Source: Puccinia triticina (Eukaryota > Basidiomycota > Pucciniomycetes > Pucciniales > Pucciniaceae). Taken from it: 64,000 nucleotides of DNA. Shown in pieces: positions 54,695 to 64,000 of this stretch. Positions within the stretch are counted from its first letter, which is position 1, and every line of letters begins with the position of its first letter. The notes beneath the pieces are model-generated. The model was not told where the DNA came from and made no database searches. It was given only the letters and a program-made list of their open reading frames with translations. The position numbers and the translations under genes were made by a program. The stretch covers positions 2,418,001 to 2,482,000 of the forward strand of contig NC_070562.1 of the NCBI RefSeq assembly GCF_026914185.1, read 5' to 3'.

Positions 54695-54860
54695 GGGTGT
54701 GTAATTTGTGAAGCCGTTTATTCTAAAAACCTCCCCTCAATCAAACAAATTCGGGAGGCCATGACAGAATGTGCATTGGCACACTCCCATGACAGAGTGT
54801 GCATTGGCACACTCCTATGACAGGGTGTGCTTTGGCAAACTCCTATTACAGAGTCTGCTT
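54695..54860. repeat. Conserved right flank R and trailing satellite units
   Basis: 54695-54757 matches 16213-16275. Three degenerate satellite units follow to about 54860. Confidence 0.75.
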
Positions 54861-56660
54861 GAGAAGAACAATCAGTCCCACAATGAGGTGATAAAGTTAT
54901 CCAGCACCATGGGGGAAGACAGCGGATTGAATGACTAAACCAAGGAGTCTCAAAGCTTGAAGTGCATTACACTGTCAAAGACAACAAGACTGGTGCTTGT
55001 TGAATCAGAGCTATCAGCTACTTTTCATACACTAGCCTTACAACCCCAGCTCTCTAATTTTTGACTACAGCCTCCTATGTTGTCTCTTTTGCCATTCAAA
55101 CCAATTGGATGGCAGCCAAAAACACCACAGATCTGTTCAATGAGCTTTGCAAGTCTTGCAGGGTTTGTGTTATTTTGAACTAACCAGAGAAAACAGCCTC
55201 CTGTCAGACTGAGAAATGAAACACTGGTCTCATCCTTGGTCCAATGGTACCTCAGCATTGGCTTCACAGACTGAAGACACCATGCACAAAGCTGCAGATT
55301 TGGCAGGCTTTCTCTGCTTGCCAGTTACAAACAACAACCACTGAAGATGTGTAAGAGATATTTCAAAGTTAAAAGTGATTGAAAAACCTGGCCTTAAACT
55401 TGCTGCACATGCCCTCTTGGACAAGGCCAAATGAACCATCCTTGGCACTACCAAGGAATACATTGGCTGCCCTGAATTTGACCACCTTTTTTCTAGATTT
55501 GAGCATGCCCCCAAGTCATATCAGCAAGGCACCCCAAAGGTTCCCAAGAAAACAGAACACCCTCCTGAATTCCAGGCACCAGAAAAAGTGAATGAAGATT
55601 GCAAAAGATACAACTGCAACCCAGCCTTCAAGTTAGACAGTGCCAATGCAGTTGAATGGTTCAAGAAAGAACAGAGCAATGCATGGGGTGACCCTCAATT
55701 ATCTATGCAAGACCTGCCAGCATATGAAGAAGAGAGTGAGCTAGATGATGATCCACCCCCAAAAACTTACTGATGGCATACACATCCCTGAGCACATTGA
55801 AAGATTCATCAATTACATGGCAAAACTAAAAAAACAAGAAAGGTTGCACCAAGACCGCAAAAGCTATTGAAGCTTCTTCAAAAAAACACTGTCAAGCTCT
55901 GATCTAAGGTGACTTTTTGGGTACCAGTAAGAAGTGCTGCACCAAGCCAAACTGAGGGATAGGCACCAATTCCATTTCAAAGAGAAAAGTTGCAACTCAC
56001 ATGAAGATAATGCATTGAAAATAAAGCAAAGAAGAAAACCAGATTGTGGTGGGTGCAACAGATGTAGAACAACCCAAAGCATCCACTTCACACTTGTGAT
56101 TTTATTTATTTATATCTTAATATCCAAGTATATTAAAGCCTCAGTTTTGTGGAAAAAAAATTCAAGGGTTTCCCCTACAAATGACCAAAATACAAAAAAA
56201 AATCAAAGGTTTCCCCTTTTACAAAATAAAAAAAAAAGACTAGAATACAACACGATGAAACAAGCCCACACCCTGCCACCTAACATCAGCAAGCTGATGT
56301 ATCATGGCCCACCACCCATCCCTGTCTAGCAGGTTTAAAAAGTGGTGAGAGGAAGACCCCCAGCCCGTAAGCACAGGGGGGTCCACAAGTATCCCCCGCC
56401 GGACTGCGCAAATGCAGCAGCGGACGGGGGTGAGGCGACCCCGGGCTGGAATTACAGCTTGAGAGTCGCCTGGGGAAACATGGATGCCAGAGTCCCCCTA
56501 TTTATAGGCAATCGTCTGGTGAAGCTCCATCCCACCCATCACAACGGACTCGCCACTCACCTTCGAACTGTTGCTTTGCCAATGCCGCCACGCCGTACGA
56601 CACACCCAGCTCCCTACCCACCGTTGCACCATGTTACGCCCTGGCCTTGACTCCAGGTGG
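54861..56660. other. Non-coding or degenerate region
   Basis: Short frames without recognised domains. A frame at 55588-55773 (WFKKEQSNAWGDPQLS) has some coding look but no start context or family. GC-rich sequence starts at 56340, with a TATTTATAGG promoter-like box at 56498. Confidence 0.4.
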
Positions 56661-56673
56661 ACCAATTCCAACC

Positions 56674-57331
56674 CAACAGACAGCGACCCTCCAAGCAATC
56701 CTGGCCATGACAGAGACCAGCGTGTCCAAGCAGATGATCAAGTGGACCATCGGCATCCCGCTCGAGTCAATCGTCGTCGTTGAGGGCCACCTCCAGGCGC
56801 CCGTCGAGGACGTCAAGACCTGCTCGCAGTCCAAGCTCGAGATCAAGCTCGAGCAGATCTTCTTGCTCGCCGAGGCCCCCGCTAAGCTGCCCTTCCTGCT
56901 TGAAGACGCCAGCCGGCCCGTCGACCTGCTCCCCAAGGAGGGCGAACAGTTCGTTACCGTCGGCACCAATACCCGCTTGGATAACAGAGTCCTGGACCTC
57001 CGAGTAAGTTATAAGCCAAAAAAAAAACACGACTGAGCTGACCAAAATGGTGCCCCAGACACCGGTCAACCGAGCGATCTTCAGGGTGCAATCGCGCGTA
57101 TGTAACCTGTTCCGCCGCTTCCTAGACGACGAGGGGTTCATCGAGACCCACACGCCCAATATCCAGGGCGTGGCGACAGAGTCCGGCGCGAGCGTCTTCA
57201 AGCTGGGCTACTTTGAGCAGACCGCCTTCCTGGCCCAGTCGCCCCAGCTGATCAAGCAGATGGCCATCGCCGCCGACTTCGAGCGCGTCTACGAGATCGG
57301 CCCTGTCTTTCGGGCCGAGAACTCGACCGGC
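56674..57331 (+). pseudogene. DPS1: Fragment of cytosolic aspartyl-tRNA synthetase
   Basis: The sequence runs from the end of the OB-fold region (QTATLQAIL, ETSVSKQMIKWTIGIPLESIVVVEGHL) through RPVDLLPKEG and TRLDNRVLDLR. A 55-bp intron (57004-57058) follows, then class II core TPVNRAIFRVQS, EGFIETHTPNIQG (motif 1 region), FLAQSPQLIKQMAIAADFERVYEIGPVFRAENS (motif 2 start). It breaks off after RAENS and stops at TAG 57332. Missing are most of the anticodon-binding domain and everything after motif 2. Coding quality is high, so capture or truncation is recent. It abuts the RPS7 fragment without spacer. Confidence 0.9.
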
Positions 57332-57335
57332 TAGA

Positions 57336-57950
57336 ATGTCAGCTCAGACAAAGATCTTCCAAATGGCTAACGTGAGTCAAATGCCCGGGCCCACATCTCC
57401 TTGACACTGCACCAGTTTACCATTACTGATATTGGTTGCTGTTTTTGTCCCTTTGCTCTCTTCAATCTGAGCCCCCCACAACCCCCAATGAGACCGACCT
57501 TATGGTAGCCCAAGCTATCCTCGATCTTGAGACTAACATCCCCGATCTCACCACCAAACTTCGTCCCCTCCAAATCAGCGCTGCTTGCGAGGTGAGATCA
57601 AGAGTGGACGCAAGGACAAAGGCCAAGGCTGATGAATTAATCTTCATCCCCAGTGATCTAAATATATCAATCAAGGCTTACTTGTTGCCCTCTTGCTTGC
57701 AGACTGACCCGGGAACTGGAAACGAAATTCTCCGATCGCCATGTTGTCTTAATCATTGGCCAGGGCCAAATGATGCGTAAGCCTACCAGCGGTAGGCACC
57801 CGTCAAAAGCAACAGTGCGCATGATCAGGTACTATGAAAGAAGTTCATGAAAAGATTTTGGAGGGTTTGGTCCACCCTACCAAAATCACTGGCAAACAAA
57901 TCCGTTTCCACACCAACAGTTCCAAGGTCATGAAAGGAATGAATGTTTGG
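57336..57950 (+). pseudogene. RPS7: Ribosomal protein S7 (eS7) pseudogene
   Basis: MSAQTKIFQMAN at 57336 is followed by a GTGAGT intron. Then come ETDLMVAQAILDLETNIPDL and LRPLQISAACE, an eS7 signature, and after a frame-damaged stretch LTRELETKFSDRHVVLI and VHEKILEGLVHPTKITGKQIRF. Introns are retained, so this is not a processed copy. Several indels and stops lie between 57590 and 57830. The first ATG begins one base after the stop of the upstream synthetase fragment. The end was placed where similarity fades. Confidence 0.85.
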
Positions 57951-58799
57951 TTTACCAGTTGTTTTTGTGGTAGGTCTTTAACTTTTGAATATAAGCATTA
58001 ACAAGTGATTGTATTAAAACAAAAAAATATTTATCTACATAAATACATCAGAAGTATGCCATGCTTGTGATTGTGGCAATTGGAATTCTGTAAGGGTAAG
58101 AAATGTGACTACCTGATCAAGTGTACAGCCATTCCCAAAAAGCTGCATATAGTTGCAGATAAGAAAACACAAAGTTCAAAAGGAAAGAAAATCATCAGGA
58201 ATCCTGAGAGGAAAACAAATGGAAAATGTATGGATCAAATGACAGGCCTGTTCAAAACTGAGAAATTTGAGAAGACCAACATTTGACTAAAACAAAGATA
58301 ATTTGATGAGAGTGCAAAATAATGATACAAACTTATCATATATGTGCCTAAGAGCAAGAGTAGCTGCTCTATTGAATTGAGACAAGATTGAGATTTAAAT
58401 AGATGAGATTAATAGAAAAGGGAAGTTGTTACTTTTGGTGTTGCTTTCTACATATCTGACAAAGGTGGAAGTATTGTCAGCCATGCCTGTGGATTCACTG
58501 TCTTTTGGGAATTGTACTCCCTTGACTTGACACACAAATTCTGCTATAGAGTCAATCAATTGTAGCACTTTTTAACTTAGAAATAATATCATAATTTTCT
58601 TCAAATAAATGTCAACTGCAGTGCAATGAGTCAGGTCCCAATACATGTGTACCTGAATGTAGCCTAAACAATCATAAATGAAAATGGTTGTCAAGAATTA
58701 TGTACAACTAAAAAAACACAACCATGGATGAGCAATTACATAACCACATCCCCTTTCATAGCCAAGCAAGCATGCGCCGGGATTTATCACAGGCATGCT
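57951..58799. other. No gene seen
   Basis: AT-rich. A short frame at 58071-58286 is Lys-rich and not recognised. Confidence 0.45.
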
Positions 58800-59460
58800 G
58801 ACAAGGCATGGCCTCCGGCTTGCCCGGGAAGCGGGCACACAGTTCAACCTCTCGCAGGAGTCTTGCCCAGAATCACCGCCCGGCAAGCGGAAGAAGCTCC
58901 AAGTATGAATACATAGGTACATGCACCCACACGCCGGAGATGATTCCTCCCTGGCAAGTACCTTGATGTTGTACCTGCTTGCCGAGGTTCTTAGCTAGCA
59001 GGTACAAGGTAAGACTGCTTGCTGAGGACCTCAGCAAGCAGGTATACTTGTCCCAGAGGAATATTTCCAGGCAAGCCAAAGAGATGCTATCCCACCGGGC
59101 AGGTACATAGAAAGAACCATTTGGTTGAGTATTCTCATTGGCAAGAACGCAAAATGAGACTGCCAACAAGGAGGCATTTCAGTTTTGACTCTTGCTTGGA
59201 TTCCGGAATCAACCCCGTCAAGCAAAGAAGCTCCAAGGTCTGCACTTGTCCGGAGGATTCCTCCGGCGCAAACACCTTGCACCTGCTTGCCAAGAAATCT
59301 TAGTCTCCAAGCAGGTTGTAGGTTGGAGGATCTGAAGAGCATTCATCTCCGCCGAGTACAAAGGCACACCCGTTTGGAAAGCCTCCCCAGAAAGTGGGTG
59401 TAACCTGCTCGCCCTCCTGGAATGATTCCTGGATCTTGGCAAGCAGGTGCCGGGTGCCAG
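58800..59460. repeat. Dispersed ACCTGCTTGCC motifs in both orientations
   Basis: Copies and near copies of ACCTGCTTGCC or its inverse GGCAAGCAGGT recur at about 58973, 59013, 59032, 59268, 59303, 59402 and 59437. One palindrome, CTTGCTGAGGACCTCAGCAAG without one base on either side, is at about 59018-59038. This looks like the subterminal region of a DNA transposon. No TIR was found. Confidence 0.5.
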
Positions 59461-59571
59461 AAGCTGCACATAATACGTAGGTAATCTATAAGTATGTACG
59501 TACATCTTCTTTTTTTTGATGTGATAACCATGGAGATGTACCCAAAGGAGAATTGTTTAGGCTGGATTCAT

Positions 59572-59591
59572 CCCCCCCCCCCCCCCCCCCC
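59572..59591. repeat. Poly-C run of 20
   Basis: An uninterrupted C20 tract. The length may be affected by sequencing. Confidence 0.9.
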
Positions 59592-61526
59592 AATCCATTA
59601 CTGAAAAATTGGGCCTAGACTCTTTGAAGCAGTTCATACAAGGGGCTTGGAGATTTAAACCTGGGATTTGCAGCGGCGAAGCCGCCTTGGCCTCTAGTTG
59701 AAATTTAGATTACCAAAAAGAATATTTAGAAATTAATCAGTATCTGAATCAAACTAACTAACAACATGAAAGTGAGTAAAGAATTATAGTAAAATGAACT
59801 AAGCTACAAACCAAATACCACAAATCATCTCCAAAATAATTAGCAGCACTTTTTTATGCACAATTTTTATACATATAACACATTCATGAGAAAGGCTCAA
59901 ATTGATTTGAACAGACATTCCAAGAGGGTCAAAGCAAGAACTAATATTAGATGGCATGCTGCAATGCTTGTACTTGTTTTTTTGCCTGATCATTCTAGCT
60001 ATGCCATGTTGACCATCAAATTTAATACCAAATTTTTAATCTGGAAATAAGAAAGTTCCATAGGAAAGATCATAATCATCAGAGGTAGTAGCCAATTGGC
60101 CATTTTCAGAAACTGTGGAAACAAATAAAAGAAAGGCAAATTTGCATACATCTTGAACATCTTTATATGGAGGATTGAAAAAACCATCTGTTGTAAATGT
60201 TAGATGTGTATTGATGACCCTAATGGGTGAGGAAGCCAAGTAAAACATTTGATAATAACAGGACTTTATTAGCACACACAGACAAGTAAGTCTAGTTGAC
60301 TTAAGAGCAAGCACACCTGAGGAAAACATAAGTGATGTGGAACTGAAATTCAATGAAATACTTCAGGCATACCTGGAGACAAAGGTGTTGAGGTGAATTG
60401 AATTGAGTGTATGAAAACAATGAGTGAAATGAAGAAGTGGATACAGTAACGGTGTGGTAGACGGAAAAGTGAAAAATCAAAAGTTTTTTCTTGTCTACAG
60501 ATTTACTCATACTAGGCCTCAAGATAGCACCAAATGGACACCAGGAATGGATTCTACGGCCAATTTTACCCCTAGCCCTCACTGGAAGCATCACTGGAAC
60601 CCCTCTGGATTGGAAGTTACACCCTCATGGACACCTATCACACGGCCAGCCCCAGTTATCAACCTGTCACAAGCCTCAAGCCACCTTTCCCAAGTATACA
60701 TTAACCCAGCCCATCCAAACACATACTCTCTTTTAGACCCACTTATATCCACTGCATATGCAGGGGTTGCACCCCATTTCCCCTGTATTTGACATGGTCC
60801 CGCTTCATTTATGTACCCCTTGCAGCTGCATGCATTCTTCTGACCCCATTCCTGCATTCTTTACATTATTCTGACACCACTCATGCACCCCTTGCATGAA
60901 AGACCCCTGTATTTGACATTTCTCCACCTCATTTATGCACTCCTTGCATTAGTATCACCTCATTCTTCATTTCTCACCCCACTTTTACCTGTATTTAGCA
61001 TCTTCTGACACCACTTGTGCACAGCCCCACTAGCTAAATTCCCTCAATCTTCTGTTCTCACCAGCTAAAATCCCTCACCCAGGGGCTGCCCTGGAGCTAA
61101 AATCCCTCACATTTTTCTATATAAGGAGCTCTCTCCCCCAGTTGTTTTTCCCTCAGTTCAGTACCCACCAGTTATACAGACACAACAACCACAATTATTA
61201 GTACCCTTACCCATTATAACAACCCATATAACAACCCTTACATATCTGCAATAACAACTGAACTCACTCTCATACCCTCATATCACTTGGTTGACATTTC
61301 ACGTGCCTGTCACAAGTTGCCTAGCTCCTGGTTCAACTCCTGCTTGGGACATTTGCCCTGCTCAACCTAGTCGCTCTTCTCAACCTTTTGTACCCCCACC
61401 CCAAGGACCTGGGTTCAATCCTCACCGGAGACAACCAGTCAACTCTCATCACCTCACTCTCTACTTTCACATCCCTGTCATCAAACAAGCTTCATCTGTA
61501 ACAGACCAGACCTATCACTTGATTAA

Positions 61527-61558
<32 letters not shown>

Positions 61559-62169
61559 ATCTGATAGTATAGAAGGGCAGAGTTTTGCACCTCCATCATC
61601 CCCTTCTCCATTCAGCAAAAGGATTTCACAATCACTTTTGAGTCTTACAACGGAAGTGGTGTATACAGAATCTACATCTAGGTTTAGGGTTTTCACGTGA
61701 CCAATAATCTGACTCAAACTGTCCTCATCTTGCAGTTACTAGGTTGCTGGAGTAGTTCAATAGACCCTCCAGCTGTGCCAGAGCAAAAATCAAAAAATGG
61801 CTGTTTGAGAAAGATTCTGTGAAAGAGCTTTCAAGGAGGGGCCTAACAAGGGTGGGCCATTATGTTACCCGTAATTGGGAATGTAACTGTAAGGTAACTT
61901 TTAAAGTTACGATGTCTGGTAGTTACAGATATCTTAATTTTAGTTATGATATCTGCCACAGAAAAAGGGCTCTTTTTTCTAGTTAAATTACACAGATGTT
62001 TCCAACAAAATGGTTTACGTTACAGATTTGCCCAATTTTGGGTAACTTAGCTGTAGCTACCCAAGGGGGATGACTATTTGCGGCTGTTTGGTTCAACATG
62101 AGTACATATTGGGCTCAAGTTTATGTAAAGCACTGTTGCCAGTGTCTGCCCATGGTGTCAGGTCAAAAC
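59592..62169. other. Non-coding region with possible LTR-like promoter
   Basis: No gene recognised. TATATAAGGAGCTCTC at about 61118 resembles an LTR or promoter TATA segment. Two tRNA T-arm-like segments (CTGGTTCAACTCC, CTGGGTTCAATCC) occur at about 61327 and 61408. No element ends could be defined. Confidence 0.35.
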
Positions 62170-62300
62170 AGGTGTGCAGTGTGGATTGAACCCTCATCCT
62201 GCATGTTGCAAAACATATGTACATGAGGCAGGCACTAACCATTAACACCACCCGCAAACAGGTGTGGTTTTCTCCGCAGCCACACCCAGTGTTTTTCCTG
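62170..62300 (-). other. tRNA-like segment
   Basis: On the reverse strand: TGTTAATGGTTAGTGCC (D-arm-like), CCTCATGTA (Met-like anticodon loop) and GAGGGTTCAATCC (B-box-like). Arms are imperfect and spacing is long, so it is tRNA-derived at best. Confidence 0.35.
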
Positions 62301-62960
62301 CGGAACTCGCACGGCCCCCCAAAAACTCATGCGGTGAGGGACTCCTGTCCGTGCTAAGCGGCGGCAGTCGTGTGAGGGGATGGGTGCTGTTTAGGCTGCC
62401 CTCGGGGTGATGGTCCGTGAAGATGAGTGCGGATGGGATCGGTGATAGCTTTTGTGGTTGTGGGGTGGTTTTGAGATGTTCGCCGGGGTTTTGGATCCTC
62501 GGCGGCGGTTGTTTTGTTTTGAGGGGAAAGGATATGTGATCTTAGGGAAGGGAAAGAAAGGGATCTCGGAACTTTGGATGAAGGAGGATCGGCGAGCGGA
62601 GCTCGAAGGTTGGAACTCTGAAGATGGGATCTATAAACCCTTGATGGACCGTCTTCTGGGGATCAGAATGCCATGCCTCCCCCATCATCCAAGTTCGGCG
62701 AACTTGGACTCCGGGAGAGCCACATGTCACATACATTTCATCATATCCTCCGCGCGCTACACGCGCACACACACAAAACAGCAGAAAAGAAACAAACAAA
62801 GAAGCAGAGAAGAGAAACAACACAGAGGCAACTAAAAGAAAACACAGCATGAGGAGACAGAAAGAAAAGAGCCACAGAGAGGAAAGGAAGAAAGAAAAGA
62901 AGAGATAGGCAAAACACACAGAAAAGGAGAAAAACCAGAAACAAACAAGTGAGTAAACCC
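62300..62960 (-). other. Possible LTR related in plan to the G2 LTR
   Basis: Read on the reverse strand it has a T-rich block, then GCGCGTGTAGCGCGCGG, an ATGATGA...ACATGT segment and a tail ending near a tRNA-like sequence. This is the same order as in the G2 LTR, but no ends or duplication were found. Confidence 0.35.
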
Positions 62961-64000
62961 ACAGCAGGTGCTGTGTTAGGACCAAGAAACAGAAGGGGAA
63001 TGAGAAGGGAAGAGGAGAAGGAAAGGTGGAAAGAAGGAAAAAGGGGGAAAGATCTTAAAGGAGGTTGGAAGATGAGGAGAGATGGGGGAGAGCTGAGAGC
63101 CTTGAGAGTCTTGAGGATCTTGATGTTGCTGGCGGCGAAGATGCTCCTGACTAGCTGGCCACAAGAGGGGCCACCACAGCGGCCCCCGGACCCCCTAGCT
63201 GCATATCATTCGAGGTCCTTATGGGGCCGACCGGTCATCCGCATACATCTTGATGACCGGCAAGCTGGCTGATCATTGAGGTTATAAAGGTACCTCAATG
63301 ACCATCTGAACGGTCATCAAGGTATATATACACAGCAGTTGCGCGGATTAAGGTTTTGCTTGGCAAATTGCCGCGCAAGACAAACAATTGGCAATTTGAC
63401 CTGTGCGCCGTCAAATTGCCAGCAAACTGACAGCGCACCCGCCGACAATTCACTTCACACGACTTCAGGCAAGTTAACATATCTTACCTGGGTCGAACAG
63501 CGGGCAAATAAAGATGACTACATATCCGCTGTTGGGCACAGCGGCAATATGCAGTCAAGAACCACTATTGGTCAGCACATTGGCAAGGACGGGCAACCAA
63601 AATCATCTTCCCCTCAACTCATCTCACCTCACCACCTCATTGACTCACCACTCACCATCCACCCACCTGACCCTCCCACATCCTCATCTCGCCTCACCAC
63701 CTCAAATCACAATCCTCCACACAACCCTCCCACATTATGCCAACCAAGCCATTGGAGCCGGCCGAGAATCTCTGATCGCTTCCGCTTCAAGACCCTCCTC
63801 CTCCCCACCACTTGGGAATCTGCCCCAATGAAGCATTTACAAGCACATTTCCTTACTGGCCAGTAGTCGTAAGTTTTTCTATTGGGTGCTGCTTCCTCAA
63901 CCCCCCAATGGCACTCCATCAGTTGGGGACAGCTTTACTCCGGAGATCAGCAGGGGTTCCGCGAGGGGTGGATCAAAGGAGCCCCCGCCGCCAGACCCGG
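62961..64000. other. No gene seen to window end
   Basis: Purine-rich stretch to 63110, then repeated CAATTGGCAATTTG/CAAATTGCC words (63360-63430) and a CTCACCACCTCA-rich region (63610-63720). Nothing is recognised as coding. Confidence 0.4.

Noticed and set aside
55588..55773. Small acidic protein gene
   Set aside because: There is some coding look, but no splice or start context, and the surroundings are degenerate.
59640..59700. tRNA fragment around GCAGCGGCGAAGCCGCC
   Set aside because: Only one stem forms, with no A or B box.

Overview
The window looks like transposon-dense nuclear DNA of a basidiomycete fungus, most likely a rust (Pucciniales). The evidence is short GT-AG introns of about 55-95 bp, a basidiomycete-style COX4 gene, CACTA-like (CMC superfamily) transposase relatives, several Ty3/gypsy elements and very large tandem arrays. 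No species is assigned. Only one gene is a clear housekeeping gene (COX4, 7977-8769). Two more survive only as fused fragments (aspartyl-tRNA synthetase and ribosomal protein S7, 56.67-57.95 kb).

Layout. 0-6 kb: a reverse-strand multi-exon gene with HeH/SAP-like modules and repeated DLIDxDG motifs, split by a 637-bp TRIM retroelement in an intron, followed by a forward Pro/Ser-rich gene. 6.5-16.3 kb: three arrays of a 28-bp hairpin satellite (the largest about 4.2 kb), two TIR elements, and COX4 between the first two arrays. 16.5-29.5 kb: a nest of three elements. An old reverse-strand gypsy element (G1, TSD GTTGT) contains a young forward gypsy element (G2, 842-bp LTRs), which contains a 373-bp Mutator-type fold-back element with perfect 145-bp inverted ends made of tRNA-like sequence. 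30-38 kb: a fourth satellite array and two intact multi-exon genes of unknown function transcribed divergently around a cluster of palindromes (TTGGACGATCGTCCAA type). 38-41.4 kb: a gag-only gypsy element (G3, TSD GGGTC) inserted in a small gene. 41.9-52.3 kb: a decayed CACTA-like transposase, the same palindromes, a second copy of the unknown gene family (X), and a RING-less Rad5/HLTF-like helicase pseudogene, with two solo LTRs. 53.3-54.9 kb: a fifth satellite array. 55-64 kb: mostly non-coding, with gene fragments, tRNA-like sequence and dispersed short motifs.

The most interesting material is: (1) family X, present twice next to the same palindrome clusters, with an intron at the same place; it may be an accessory DNA-binding protein of a CMC-type transposon. 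(2) A structured RNA or intron-like module found five times in one retrotransposon. (3) tRNA-like, Pol III promoter-bearing sequences recruited both as the LTR core of a TRIM and as the ends of a Mutator-like fold-back. (4) A hairpin satellite whose arrays share fixed flanking sequences. All product calls come from motif recognition alone; no database search was run.
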